From Leishmania mexicana MHOM/GT/2001/U1103 (taxonomy: Eukaryota > Euglenozoa > Kinetoplastea > Trypanosomatida > Trypanosomatidae), in the NCBI RefSeq assembly GCF_000234665.1, contig NC_018309.1, positions 176,418-240,417 on the forward strand: DNA of 64,000 nucleotides, read 5' to 3'. The number at the start of each line of letters is the position of its first letter. Within the stretch, counting starts at the first letter, position 1. The notes beneath the pieces are model-generated. The model saw only the letters and a list, made by a program, of their open reading frames with translations, ran no database searches and was not told the origin of the DNA. Of the stretch, positions 27,580-37,595 are shown piece after piece. The position numbers and the translations under genes are program-made.

Positions 27580-30312
27580 ATGCTGCTGAGGCACATCGAT
27601 AACGTAGAAGAGCGCTTCGACCAGGCGCTGCAGCGCGTGCGCGACGGGGTGCACCGCCGCAACGCCGCCCTCAACGACATCCGCCAGTCCATCCACGCCG
27701 AGAGCGAGCTTCACACGTCTCTGCGCGAGATCAGCAACGTGCAGTACCGGCTCATGCCGCAGTACGTGCACCGCAGCGCAGCACTGGCGCGCACCGTCGC
27801 GGCGAACGCGTCGCTGGCGGAACGCAGCTCGAAGCGGGTGCGACGGCTTGACGCGCTGCTACAGCGGGTGCAGCACACGTGTGCCATCGTGGACGCCATG
27901 ACGGCGATGGAGAACGACGTGGCGCAGATGTCGTCTGTCCTGGACTCGGGAGACGTTGAGCATACACTTCAGCTCCTGCACTCGTACGAGGCAGCACAGC
28001 GTGTGCTGACCTCAGCCTCTCCCGCCACCGCCGTTGCTGCGGAGGCAAAGGCACCGGAGACGCGCACTGGCGGTGGCGCGTCCTTGCCAGCGTCGTCAGC
28101 AGCGGGTACAGTTTCGAACGCGGCACCCGCCAGCGACGTCATGCGCCACGCTCGAGCAGCCGTGCAGGCGCGCCTGCTCAAGATGATTGAGGAGGCGGTG
28201 CAGGTGAACGACAAGCTGGCCATCATGAAGGGGACGAAGCTGCTAGCGGAGCTGGGCGAGGGCGCAGTGGCGTCGCGGCTGTACAGCGACTGGATCGCTG
28301 ATCACACGATTGCCGCGCTGGCAAAGCTCATCGATAGCGAAATGAGGAAGATGGAGGACTCGGCGACGGTGGCCATGACGCACCTCGCACTCGTCTCGCA
28401 GTGCCTCGACAACGTCGCCGCCGCGTTCGAGAGCGACGAGGAGTTCACGTATGAAGCCTTCGGCGCGCAGGGGCCGCTGGCGCTGCTGGCGAAGCTGCAC
28501 AGCCACGCCACTGCTCGATGTGTGCCGGTGCTGAGCGACTTTATCGAGCGCCGCAAGGACGTGCTGGCTCAGCTGGAGAAGCACGCGTCGGCCAGCGACG
28601 GTGTCAGCGGCGCTGGCGTCACGGCCAGTGGTGCCTCTCGCGCGTTGCCCCCGTCCATGAACGCCGCTGCTGGTGCCAACGTCAACGCCGTGGTAGCCAC
28701 TGCCCGCCGCGCGGACCAGACGCTAGAGGAGATCAGCCACATGGTGTCGTGCGGGCATATCTATCTCACCTTCGTGGAGCGCAAGCAGACGGAGTACGAG
28801 ATGCGGATGAAGGCGGCGGCGGCGGCGGCGGAGAGCGGCAGGGAGGAGTCGACCTCGACGGCAGCCGCGGGCCAGGTCGTCGTGGGCAGCACCGCCGACA
28901 GCCTCTGGCGCACCAGCGACAACGCCCTCCTCAACTCCATGCAGGACATCCTAGCCCTCTACGTGCCGCTGCAGACGACGTACTTCACAATCGCCTACGA
29001 CCAAGCGGTCGACCTGCAGCTGCGTGCGATCCGTGACGCTGCCAAGGAGGCGGCAGCCGCGGCAGCGCGTGCCGGCGGTGGTGATGCCTCGCGTACGGCG
29101 GCAGGAACTCGACACGGCAACGCGTCCGCTGCACTGGTTTCTGCGCCATCGGCGGCGAGCTTCATGTCGGGCCTGCAGAGTCTGTACATGGTCGCCGCCA
29201 GCAGCGCTGACGAGCTCATCGCCGCCGTCGGCGTTGGCGGAGGATCTGCGGGCGCCGCGGGCGGTGACGCCTCTGCGGCGGCCTCGGAGAAGCTCGCGTC
29301 GTTCTGGTACTTCACCCACAACGGTCACGTCACTCTGCCCGATGACATCTTCTTTGTGCTTCGCATGGCCATCCACCGCGCCATGAACACCAAGTCGTCA
29401 CAGATTTGCTCCGCCGCCGTCATGTCCGCCATGGACGTGGTGCAGTCGCGGCTCCTGCCAGAGATCGAGTCGCACACGAGAATCGCGGGCGCAGGTAGCC
29501 ACGCCGGGACCGGCGGCGTGGCGTCCAACTCGTCTGCTGCCGGAGGCCGGCGACGTGCCGGCGCAGCACCGCACGGCGGCTTCCTGACACCTGACGAGCT
29601 GCACTGGACCGTCGCGGCGCAGCGGACGGCGACGTACCTGCAGCGCATGGCCGACGAACTGCAGCAGCTGGGCGAGGCGACCTTCTCCGCGACGCCGCAC
29701 GATGTGACGCGCTTCCGCGAACTTGCTGGTAACATGCGCACGCTGGGAAGGACTCTGCAGGACAAGCTAATTCCTGCCTGGCTCGATGCCTTCGCGAACG
29801 TGTGCTGCGACAGCGTGCTGCCGCCGCACATGGAGCGCTTCGCCGCCGTTTCCTATGACATGGAGGAGGCGGTGTACTACCATTACGAGCTCAACGACGT
29901 GTGGGTGCAGGCGTGCTTGGTAGACCTCGGCGCCGGGCTTCAGTACCTCCATCAGCACCTGGCCGATGCGAAGCTGTTCGATGCGCTACTCACGGCGATG
30001 GCGCGGCGGGTGGCGACTGAGACCAGCAGCGTGCTGCACCGTAAGCGCGTCAGCCTCTTCGGCGCGCTTCAGGTAGATAAGGACGTGCGTGCGCTGCGGG
30101 GCTTCTTTGTGGAGCGGGCGCAGAACGATCTCAGCCCAATCCGCGAGGCGTTTGCGGCGCTCAGCTTGACGGCGACGCTGTTGCTCTCCGACAAGCCGAC
30201 GGACGCGCTGGAGGAGGCGGCGAACACGGCGCTGACGGCGGATGAGAAGAAGAAGGTGCTGCTCATGCGCGTCGGGTTCCGCAAGGAGGTTGTGATGGCG
30301 CTGCCGCTGTGA
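27580..30312 (+). CDS. COG4: Conserved oligomeric Golgi complex subunit 4
   Basis: 910 aa. The N terminus is a coiled coil (about 1-110, HIDNVEERFDQALQRV and following), as in COG subunits. The C terminus is diagnostic. DKDVRALRGFF is followed by PIREAFAALSLTATLLL, matching the family's DKELRSL and IRDKFARLSQMATIL. The last residues (VLLMRVGFRKEVVMALPL) parallel the end of animal COG4 (VLALRIDFR.E.I..L). Between these lie helical stretches broken by Ala/Gly/Ser-rich inserts (about 150-185, 340-375, 485-520, 545-570, 630-660), which make it longer than the human protein (785 aa). COG4 is a lobe A subunit of the tether that captures intra-Golgi retrograde vesicles and binds SNAREs. No membrane segment is seen; it should be a peripheral Golgi protein. 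Confidence 0.85.
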   Translation: MLLRHIDNVEERFDQALQRVRDGVHRRNAALNDIRQSIHAESELHTSLREISNVQYRLMPQYVHRSAALARTVAANASLAERSSKRVRRLDALLQRVQHTCAIVDAMTAMENDVAQMSSVLDSGDVEHTLQLLHSYEAAQRVLTSASPATAVAAEAKAPETRTGGGASLPASSAAGTVSNAAPASDVMRHARAAVQARLLKMIEEAVQVNDKLAIMKGTKLLAELGEGAVASRLYSDWIADHTIAALAKLIDSEMRKMEDSATVAMTHLALVSQCLDNVAAAFESDEEFTYEAFGAQGPLALLAKLHSHATARCVPVLSDFIERRKDVLAQLEKHASASDGVSGAGVTASGASRALPPSMNAAAGANVNAVVATARRADQTLEEISHMVSCGHIYLTFVERKQTEYEMRMKAAAAAAESGREESTSTAAAGQVVVGSTADSLWRTSDNALLNSMQDILALYVPLQTTYFTIAYDQAVDLQLRAIRDAAKEAAAAAARAGGGDASRTAAGTRHGNASAALVSAPSAASFMSGLQSLYMVAASSADELIAAVGVGGGSAGAAGGDASAAASEKLASFWYFTHNGHVTLPDDIFFVLRMAIHRAMNTKSSQICSAAVMSAMDVVQSRLLPEIESHTRIAGAGSHAGTGGVASNSSAAGGRRRAGAAPHGGFLTPDELHWTVAAQRTATYLQRMADELQQLGEATFSATPHDVTRFRELAGNMRTLGRTLQDKLIPAWLDAFANVCCDSVLPPHMERFAAVSYDMEEAVYYHYELNDVWVQACLVDLGAGLQYLHQHLADAKLFDALLTAMARRVATETSSVLHRKRVSLFGALQVDKDVRALRGFFVERAQNDLSPIREAFAALSLTATLLLSDKPTDALEEAANTALTADEKKKVLLMRVGFRKEVVMALPL

Positions 30313-30859
30313 CGTCTTGGCGTACGTGCCTGCGTGTCCGGGCGTATTATGTTCTCCTGTGCCGCTTCTGTGTGTGTCGCGTGCACGCATGCGTGCTCTG
30401 ACTCCCTCACTGCGTCTGTGTCTGTGGCTGAGGCGAGTTACCGTTGTGGGGCACTGATGCACGCGTGTGCGCCTGTAGGCGGGCCTGAGCGCATCAAGGC
30501 GACGATGTGCGGTGAGCAAAGCACGGCGTGATGGGAAGAGGAGGAAGGGGGTCTGTCCCCTCGAGAATGGATGCGAGCGGGCTGATAACCCGCGCGTGTC
30601 CATCTTCTAATGTCGCCTCCTGCTTGGTTCACCACCACCACCACCACCGCCACCTGTCACAAGACAACACAGCGCGCTAACACCTCCTAGCCCCTCCTCC
30701 TCCTCTCTCCTCTCTCTCCGTGACTTCACCGCCCTCACCTGTCCCTTCTCTCTGCCTCCGTTGTTGGTGTGCATGCGCTGCGTGCGAGGAGCGTAACGGT
30801 CGTTCTCGTCGTCATCTCGGCAGTGCTCCCTCGCATCGCCGTTCTCTACCCATACCGAT

Positions 30860-30902
30860 ACACACACACACACACAGGTATATACATATATATATATATA
30901 TA
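30860..30902. repeat. Compound (CA)n(TA)n microsatellite
   Basis: A CA run is followed by TATATA alternation, among the most AT-rich DNA of the window. Confidence 0.9.
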
Positions 30903-30935
30903 AGCACGTACATACAACGTGTTGTGCGTCTTCTC

Positions 30936-31000
30936 GCCTCCTCGCCCTGCCCTGTTTCCTTGCCTCCTCTCCGTGCTGTCTGCGCGCGCACATCCGGCAG
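30936..31000 (+). promoter_or_regulatory. Probable spliced-leader acceptor for the SURP+CID gene
   Basis: A C/T tract (30928-30981) followed by GGCAG, AG at 30999-31000. No ATG before 31068. Confidence 0.55.
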
Positions 31001-31067
31001 TCCTGTCGCACATCCTTGAGAGCTGCTGGAGCGGTGAGCGGTCACCTGGGCAGCGCAAGGACGGCTC

Positions 31068-33974
31068 ATGGATCGGTCAACTCCGCCATCCATGCCACTG
31101 TCCCAGTCGCGGAAGCAGAGTGGTGCCTCGGCAACACCGCTGCTCACCACCAACGCTGACGACAGGGACGATTTCGCCGATGTTGACGACAACAACAGCG
31201 GCGTCGGCTTCGATAGCACCATGGTGTTGCTCTCCGGCAGCGCACACCAGCCTGCCCATAAGCCAGCCGACGGGCCCAACGGTGGCAGCACCGCCAGCGG
31301 CGGCAACACAGGTGCCCCTCCGTACACCATGTTCGAACCAGCTTACGCGCCACAACAGCAGGGCGTGCTGGGGTCAGTGCTTCCGGATGGGAAAGCCGTC
31401 ACCGCAGCGGGCTGGGGCGGCGGCTCCGTGTTCCCGGCTCCGGACACTTCTTACTCGCAGCCCCTGCCGCGCCTACTGCCGCCCCCCTACCTCAACACCG
31501 CGTCAGCGCGGCCGCCTTTCACAGCTGGCAACTTGGGCATTCTCGGCCCAGGCATCACCGTCGAGGGAGTGTCTGCACCACCATTGACCTCTGCGTGCTC
31601 GCCGCAGGCCACAGCCGCAGAGTCCGCCTCCAGTGCGCCGGTCAAGGTGGCAGCCTCAACAGACGTGCTGGAGGTGCCACTGCACGCACCGCGGCTGCGC
31701 GTCCCCACTAACCTTCCGCTGGAGCAGACGACACTGCTCGACCTCCTCGCCATCGCTGTCGTGCAAGGCGGACCAACGACGGAGGAGGAGATTGTGAAGC
31801 GCGAGATGGGGCGCGGCAATCCGGCCTTCGCGTTTCTGGGCGAGAAGTTCAACCATCCATGTATGCTGTACTACCGCTGGCGACTGTACTCCCTGCTGCA
31901 GGGCGACACGCTCGTCTCGTGGCGCACGCAGCCCTTCCAGATCGAGGAGGCGCGGCGCGCCTACGTGTGGTTGCCGCCGCCACCGCTCAAGGTCGGCCCG
32001 GAGTGCCTCGTCGGGCTGCACCAGCCAGAGCTGCTGGACCCGGCCTTCGCAACGGGCGGCGGTGGTGACGCGGCAGCGACAGTGGGCGGTGCCGAAGAGG
32101 AAGACGGCGCCGACGTAATTGTGCGCACGGCGCGTCCCCGCCGCCGCCATCACCGCAGCGGAAGCGCGGAAGACGGGACAAGCTGTAGGAGGAGCCGCCA
32201 TGAGGCGGGCGACGAGACGGAGCATGGAAACCGCAGCCGCAGTGGCAGCGGTAGCAGCAGCAGCGAGAGCAGCAGCAGCAGCAGCAGCAGCAGTGAATTG
32301 TACGGCGTGCAAGATGAACCGAAGGGCGGCAGCGGTGCTTCTTTGGCAGAGCGCGGTGATGGCGCCGAGGAGACGACGAAACCCAAGAGCCAACCCCTCG
32401 GGCAATCTCCCGCCGGCGCAAGTGCAGAGGCCACGCCCTCTGAAGCAGCCGCGGATGTCGCCCGCGTTCGGCTGCCACCGCCGTCTGCGCAGTGGATCTC
32501 GCGCCAGTGCACGGCACACCGGCACGTTTTCGCGATCCTGCAGCCACATCTGCTGGAGAAGTGGACGGCGCTGCTGAACCCCTACGCGATGGCAGACCCT
32601 GTCACCATGGGCGACGGCGGCATTGCCACGCTCTGTGAGCGATGGTTGCGACGAGACGAAATCGCATCTCGCATGGTGTTCGCCATTCGGCACGCTGACG
32701 CGATGCACCACCTGCTCAGCGTCCTGCTGGATGCCGTGGTGAAGGTGGCGTATGTGGCAACGGCGCGAACGCGTCAGCAGCCAACCGCCTCCGCCGATCC
32801 CATCGACAGCAACGTCTACTGCGTGGAGGCGTTGTGGTACCTCTTCGTGCTTCACGACATCGTGATGAACGCGTCCAACACACCGGAGACGTCCGCGACG
32901 TCGGCGACGAGCGTGAACAAGAATGTCGCGAAGCAGCAGCAGCCGCCGCAGGTGCCCCCCACCGCTGCGGGCATGAGCGGCACGGATGAGGAATTCTTTT
33001 CCTCCGAGGGAAGTTCAGAAGCACTGGAGGCTCTCTACGAGGTTTTCAGTCGCCAGCACCTGGCGATCCGTGCAGGAGGGTCAACGCCACCGTCGCCCGC
33101 GGCTGCAGCTGGACCATCGCCAGCGACAGCAACTGCAGTGCCCCCATCGTCGGTGCTCGGGTCGGCTCCGCGTCCTCGGCGCCGTCAGCGCCACCCGCAG
33201 CGCCGTTCGCCTTACGAGCGGTGCGGCGATGCGCTGGAAGTGATACTTCCGACGCTGATGGAGGCGTGCACGGCGATTTCGCTGGCGGTGTCCATGGACA
33301 AGGAACGGCGGCGATCGCAGGTGGCCGAGACAGCGCCGACTGCAGCGGCTCGAGTCCGTCACTTCAAAGTACTGCCCCCTCAGCAGCAGCAGCAGTCGAA
33401 GGCTAAAGGAAAGTCGAAGGCCGCGGAGCACGATTCGGCGATGACGTCGTCGTCCACGACGCTGCCCGTCGGCGGTGGCCCTGCTCTGTCGTTGAGGCTC
33501 GACGCAGGATGTGACGCAGCCGCCGTGACGAAGACGCCATCGTCGACGCTGTCTCCCTCCTCCCCATCCGCGGAGGGCAGCGGCAGCACATCTGCTGGTG
33601 GCGGCGCGGACACGGCGGCGCCATCGACGTCATCGGCCCCGGCGGTGATGCTGCTTCACTGGCTCAAGGCGTTCCTCGTCGTTTGGATGAACGCGGAGCA
33701 GCCGCTGAAGCCACCACCATCACCATCGCCGTCAGCGGGCGCAGGAATGGCGGCCGGAGCCGTCCTACCGCCCGGCACGGTGTGGCCAGACTGTCAGGCC
33801 GACGCGGCGGACATGCCGGACGTGAGCCTCACGTACCACGTGGATCCACAGCACGCGTCCCTGCTCGGGCTCGACGCGGCATCGCAGCAGAAACGTCACG
33901 TCTATCATCAGCCGCCGCTGCTGAGCGCGCGCGCGTGCGCGATCTTGAAGGATCGCTATAGCTTCTTGTTTTGA
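31068..33974 (+). CDS. SURP + CID protein resembling U2 snRNP-associated SR140/U2SURP
   Basis: 968 aa. Residues 1-215 are disordered. Residues about 221-283 form a SURP (SWAP) module: LLAIAVVQGGPTTEEEI, then NPAFAFL and YYRWRLYSLLQGD. The following WRTQPFQI and WLPPPPL continue the match to the segment after SURP in animal SR140 (YYRWKLYSILQGD...WRTEDFRMF...WRPPPL). An Arg/Ser/His tract (about 350-415) follows. Residues about 485-620 resemble the CID that follows in SR140: LLEKWTALL, RRDEIASRMVFAIRHADAM, then ALWYLFVLHDIVMNASN. A later conserved-looking helix block occurs near 720-760 and 855-880, with a final KDRYSFLF. SR140 works with the U2 snRNP. No RRM is visible here, unlike the animal protein. 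A spliceosomal role is therefore likely by homology but the RNA contact would differ. Confidence 0.8.
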   Translation: MDRSTPPSMPLSQSRKQSGASATPLLTTNADDRDDFADVDDNNSGVGFDSTMVLLSGSAHQPAHKPADGPNGGSTASGGNTGAPPYTMFEPAYAPQQQGVLGSVLPDGKAVTAAGWGGGSVFPAPDTSYSQPLPRLLPPPYLNTASARPPFTAGNLGILGPGITVEGVSAPPLTSACSPQATAAESASSAPVKVAASTDVLEVPLHAPRLRVPTNLPLEQTTLLDLLAIAVVQGGPTTEEEIVKREMGRGNPAFAFLGEKFNHPCMLYYRWRLYSLLQGDTLVSWRTQPFQIEEARRAYVWLPPPPLKVGPECLVGLHQPELLDPAFATGGGGDAAATVGGAEEEDGADVIVRTARPRRRHHRSGSAEDGTSCRRSRHEAGDETEHGNRSRSGSGSSSSESSSSSSSSSELYGVQDEPKGGSGASLAERGDGAEETTKPKSQPLGQSPAGASAEATPSEAAADVARVRLPPPSAQWISRQCTAHRHVFAILQPHLLEKWTALLNPYAMADPVTMGDGGIATLCERWLRRDEIASRMVFAIRHADAMHHLLSVLLDAVVKVAYVATARTRQQPTASADPIDSNVYCVEALWYLFVLHDIVMNASNTPETSATSATSVNKNVAKQQQPPQVPPTAAGMSGTDEEFFSSEGSSEALEALYEVFSRQHLAIRAGGSTPPSPAAAAGPSPATATAVPPSSVLGSAPRPRRRQRHPQRRSPYERCGDALEVILPTLMEACTAISLAVSMDKERRRSQVAETAPTAAARVRHFKVLPPQQQQQSKAKGKSKAAEHDSAMTSSSTTLPVGGGPALSLRLDAGCDAAAVTKTPSSTLSPSSPSAEGSGSTSAGGGADTAAPSTSSAPAVMLLHWLKAFLVVWMNAEQPLKPPPSPSPSAGAGMAAGAVLPPGTVWPDCQADAADMPDVSLTYHVDPQHASLLGLDAASQQKRHVYHQPPLLSARACAILKDRYSFLF

Positions 33975-34955
33975 GGTTTTGGGGAGGAGAGGGGCGTTGG
34001 CCAGCAGCACAGAGAGGCGGTGACATGGTGACTGAGCAACGTGCGTGTTGCCGTGCAACTCGGTCAAGATGGGAGGGGGAGGGAGGGAGGGGCGTTGGGC
34101 GTTGGACGAGGTGAGACACGCACGTCGCGGTATCTCGCTCGCACCCCACCCACCCCCGCCTCTGCTGCAGTGTAATGGTTAACGTGTGTGTATGTGTGTG
34201 CCTCGTTGGCGTCCGCATACGGTCGTGGATGCAACTGGGCGGGGGTGGGAAAGGGAGGGGAGGGGAGGGGGGATGTCCCCTCTCCATCCCCGCGTTGCGA
34301 CAGTGATGCGTCCCCACCCCTGCACGGAAAACCGTAGCACGAACACAAGGAAGCAAGATGATGTGCAGCCCACAACGGAACGTCTCTGAAGTGCCTTGAT
34401 GGTGCGGCGAAGATGCATGCATGCCCGTTACCCCTCCGCCCTCGCTCTCCTCCGCCTCCTCCTCTCCCTCTGTGTCTCGCTCGGAGCGTCGTTCGCGGTG
34501 TGGCGCGTGCGGGCCACCGCGGCGTTTCGTGCTTGGCTGCGATGTGTTCGCCTCTTCTGCGGCCCCGACCACGGGAGAAGCGGCGGACGGCACGCGTCGC
34601 ACGAGCTCAGCAGATCCTCGGATGTGCGCACACGCGCGCATACAGACGTAGACACAGCACACAGCGCTGTCTGTCGTTACGTCCCCTGCGCCCTTCATCG
34701 CCAACGCCGTCGACCTTGAGGAAGAGGCGACCACCAACCAGCGACAAGAGCAGCGAGCTGCACATTGCGCAGAGAGTCGGCAGTGGCAGCGGCGACACCG
34801 TCTCCGTGCGATCGGCGTCACCGCCGCTGTCGCGCCTGCGTTAAGGCGGTGCCACCGCTGGTATACGCGGCAGCGGCCGCTGGTCCCGCGCCGGTGAACC
34901 CGGTTTTGCGTGCTGCGCTGGCGCGTCGGCGCCTCGCCCGGGCACGGCGCCCACC
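33975..34955 (+). other. Spacer between the SURP+CID and ubiquitin-like genes
   Basis: About 980 bp. G runs occur at 34069-34093 and 34244-34271, and (GT)n at 34184-34200. A pyrimidine tract at 34432-34483 is the best acceptor candidate, but it lies 470 nt before the start codon and several ATGs intervene. Confidence 0.6.
34432..34486 (+). promoter_or_regulatory. Possible spliced-leader acceptor for the ubiquitin-like gene
   Basis: The strongest pyrimidine tract in the spacer, with AG near 34485. A weaker C/T-rich stretch near 34801-34840 with AG around 34843 would give a shorter leader free of most upstream ATGs. The sequence does not decide between them. Confidence 0.35.
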
Positions 34956-37595
34956 ATGTCGTCGCGAGCTGTCGCCACAGTGTCGCCATCGTTGACGGCG
35001 TCCTCGCGCTCGGGAGCGCAGGCAGGCGGAGCGGCCGCGCCGGCCTCGACGTCCGTAACGATACCCGCACCGGTGGTGAAGCGAAAGATGGAAGAGTTCC
35101 TGCGCCATGGCAGTCCTCGTACGCGCGGTCTGCACAGCATCAGCCCCCTAGCTCCCGATGCGGTCCGAACACCTCCCGCGGATTCGCGGGGACCGCCGCG
35201 GTACCTTCGCGCTCGCGGGATCACCCCGTCTCCCGCAGCACCCGCGGCGAGAGGGAGGCGCGAGGCCCGAGAGCCGAAGCAGGACGATCGGCGTCGGCGC
35301 CCCTCCTCACACGAGCGTGGCGATCGGCACAGCAACAACCGTAGCACAAACAGTAGCAGCAGCAGCCGTCATCAGGGCGACGGTAAGCAAGGCGAGGCGC
35401 AAACTGCCTCGCCACCACACCCACCGCCTTCCGATGCCGCCAGCAGTGCCCCTCAAACCCCAAAGAGGTGCGAGATGACAGTACCGCCGCACCTCGCCGC
35501 GCCCTCGCAGCAGTCGGATCTGCCGCTGCCCCTGCCACCAAAGCACCGGCAACTTCCTCCTAGCAACAGCCAGCGCGGCAATCAGGCCCAGCAAGCGGTG
35601 CAGCGGCTAGAACACGTTTCGCAACCAGACGATTCGGGCGGCGCGGTCGTGGACACGCCGGAGCAGGAGCGTTCGGCGCGAGCGCCGCCGCCGCAGCAGC
35701 CGAGAAGCCCTGCTAGTGCCCACACCTCCTCCCGGCACAAGTGCAACGTTACTACGGCAGCGGTGACAGGGGCGCCGTCCCGCAGAGGATGTGTGGAGGG
35801 CATGGTGCTCACCGTGCCGCGGCTATCGCCCGCTCAAGCCGCCTCTCTCGCACCTTCGACGCAACCGCAACGCACTCGGAGGACTGGCGAGGACCTCCGC
35901 CATGGTAATTCCGTTCAGCCCGCAGCCTGGCAGCAGCAGCAGAACCTCTCGAAGCATCCGCGTCAGGCTGGCATCCCCGGTCGCGTTGGTGCTCCTGGCA
36001 AGGTTTCCGCGGCAGCGGAGATGACGCCGTCAGCCGCACGGCGTGGCGCAACTCTTTCCAGCTCCCCACAGCCCACTAGCACCTCACCCATCGCGCGCTC
36101 CTACGTGGTGCAGTCCTTCTCGAGCTTTCTACCGGGCGAGTCTACGGTGCTGCGCGGGGCTCACAATCGCGGAGGTCCAAGCCTGTCGTCCGGACCGCCG
36201 CCGTCATCTCGGGCGAGCGACCCGAGCGCTGACGTTGCCGCTGCCACTTCAATGCCGGCCGTCATAATCGAGGTGGCGGTCGTGGCCGCCGCTGCACCAT
36301 CGCTGCCTGAGCCGGAGGTGTTGCAGCGCTACGAAGATATGCTGCGCAATCGGCATGCTGGCAACGGTAACGGCTGTAGCGGGGGTGTCTCTCGTCACGA
36401 CGGCCGCGTTGCGCAGCGCGGTGCACAGCAACGGTACACCGACGAGGATCTCGCGGCCGCGTTCGATTTCATTGTGCACATTCGACTTGGTACGGCCGCC
36501 GCCGTCACGGTCCGTGACATCAAGGACGAGGTGGAACTGCGCACTTGCGTGCCAGTCGCGCAGCAGTGTCTAGTATACGACGCCGTGTTGCTGCAGGACT
36601 GTCTACCCGTCTGCTTGCTTCCGTTGGCCGCTGACGACGACGACGACGGCGTTGGTGGGGGACAGCGTGCAGGCACCGACTGTTGGAGACTTGTGTGCGT
36701 GCCGCTGTCCAGCGACTCCTCGGTAGCGGCGATGGCGCGGCAGACTCGCCGCATCCAGTCTCCGCCGCGAGCGGTGGCGTCGCCGGCGGCAGCAGCAGCA
36801 GCAGCAGCAGCCGATGCCACGCGCTACGGCGACGGCGAAGACGAGGCTGCAGCGGCACTTCGGCCCCTGCTGTTGATGTCCCCTGTGCGACCGAAGACGC
36901 GGACCTTCCGTGCGACAGAAGCACGTGCGACATCGCCACCACGGCGGCCTGGCGCTGTCCCCTTCATCCTCTCCAACGGCACAACAGCCGCAGCGTCCGC
37001 AACGGGTCTTGCGAGCACCGCCACCGCCACCGCTTCAGCATCAACGGCAGCAACGACGGGCACGATGGAGCAAGCAGTCTCCGAGCACATCAACCGCCTG
37101 CGACGTCAGTACCTGAGCAACCCGGAGATGAGTGATCGGTGGTCCGGTAGGGGAGGCTTTGGTTTCGCCGTGGCTGCTGAGGAGGGGGCACCAGAGCACG
37201 CGGATCTGTCCACCATGGCGATGACCGGGGTGCTCCAACCAACGCGGCAACAGCAAGGCCTCTTGCTCTCCCCGCTGAGGGCGGCGCCGACCCCATCCGC
37301 CTGTACGCTGCCGCCTCCACGTCGCACGGAGCTGAGCGACGGGTTGATTGCTGCTCTTCCGCCTCCGCCAGTGCGCCGCCCGGTTGCTCTGCCGCACGAG
37401 TCCATCAAGACGCTCTCCTGGACGCCCTCTGTGGCCCAGACGCAGCCCACGCAGCCAGCGCGTATCACCGCCAGCAGCAACGTCGGTGCGGATGCCAACG
37501 GTGGCAGTGGTGGCGGTGGCGTCGATGCAAGCTGGATGAGCTCGCTCAGCGCCTCCTCCTCCTCTGCTGCTGCCGCGGCGACGGTGATGATGTGA
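34956..37595 (+). CDS. Unknown protein with divergent ubiquitin-like module
   Basis: 879 aa, mostly disordered: Arg/Ser/Pro/Gln-rich to about residue 450 and again after 590. The one globular-looking block spans about residues 493-588. It reads as a beta-grasp: a strand (FDFIVHIRLG), a turn, a second strand (AAVTV), a helix (RDIKDEVELRT), then CVPVAQQCLVYDAVLLQDC and, after an Asp/Gly loop, a last strand (WRLVCVPL). The TV.DIKDEVE...VPV.QQ.LVY core is close to the ubiquitin consensus TV.DIK..I....GIP..QQ.L.. . A short helix (EVLQRYEDMLRNRHA, near 450-465) precedes it. No Gly-Gly C terminus follows, so this would be an integral domain, not a conjugated tag. No other family is recognised. Confidence 0.75.
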   Translation: MSSRAVATVSPSLTASSRSGAQAGGAAAPASTSVTIPAPVVKRKMEEFLRHGSPRTRGLHSISPLAPDAVRTPPADSRGPPRYLRARGITPSPAAPAARGRREAREPKQDDRRRRPSSHERGDRHSNNRSTNSSSSSRHQGDGKQGEAQTASPPHPPPSDAASSAPQTPKRCEMTVPPHLAAPSQQSDLPLPLPPKHRQLPPSNSQRGNQAQQAVQRLEHVSQPDDSGGAVVDTPEQERSARAPPPQQPRSPASAHTSSRHKCNVTTAAVTGAPSRRGCVEGMVLTVPRLSPAQAASLAPSTQPQRTRRTGEDLRHGNSVQPAAWQQQQNLSKHPRQAGIPGRVGAPGKVSAAAEMTPSAARRGATLSSSPQPTSTSPIARSYVVQSFSSFLPGESTVLRGAHNRGGPSLSSGPPPSSRASDPSADVAAATSMPAVIIEVAVVAAAAPSLPEPEVLQRYEDMLRNRHAGNGNGCSGGVSRHDGRVAQRGAQQRYTDEDLAAAFDFIVHIRLGTAAAVTVRDIKDEVELRTCVPVAQQCLVYDAVLLQDCLPVCLLPLAADDDDDGVGGGQRAGTDCWRLVCVPLSSDSSVAAMARQTRRIQSPPRAVASPAAAAAAAAADATRYGDGEDEAAAALRPLLLMSPVRPKTRTFRATEARATSPPRRPGAVPFILSNGTTAAASATGLASTATATASASTAATTGTMEQAVSEHINRLRRQYLSNPEMSDRWSGRGGFGFAVAAEEGAPEHADLSTMAMTGVLQPTRQQQGLLLSPLRAAPTPSACTLPPPRRTELSDGLIAALPPPPVRRPVALPHESIKTLSWTPSVAQTQPTQPARITASSNVGADANGGSGGGGVDASWMSSLSASSSSAAAAATVMM

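Larger units (their letters stand above)
30313..31067 (+). other. Spacer between the COG4 and SURP+CID genes
   Basis: About 755 bp with (ACC)n at 30630-30648, (CA)n at 30860-30876 and an AT-alternating run at 30880-30902. No gene is seen. Confidence 0.65.

Noticed and set aside
31656..32855. 399-codon minus-strand frame
   Set aside because: Antisense to the SURP and CID coding region. No domain, composition follows the complement.
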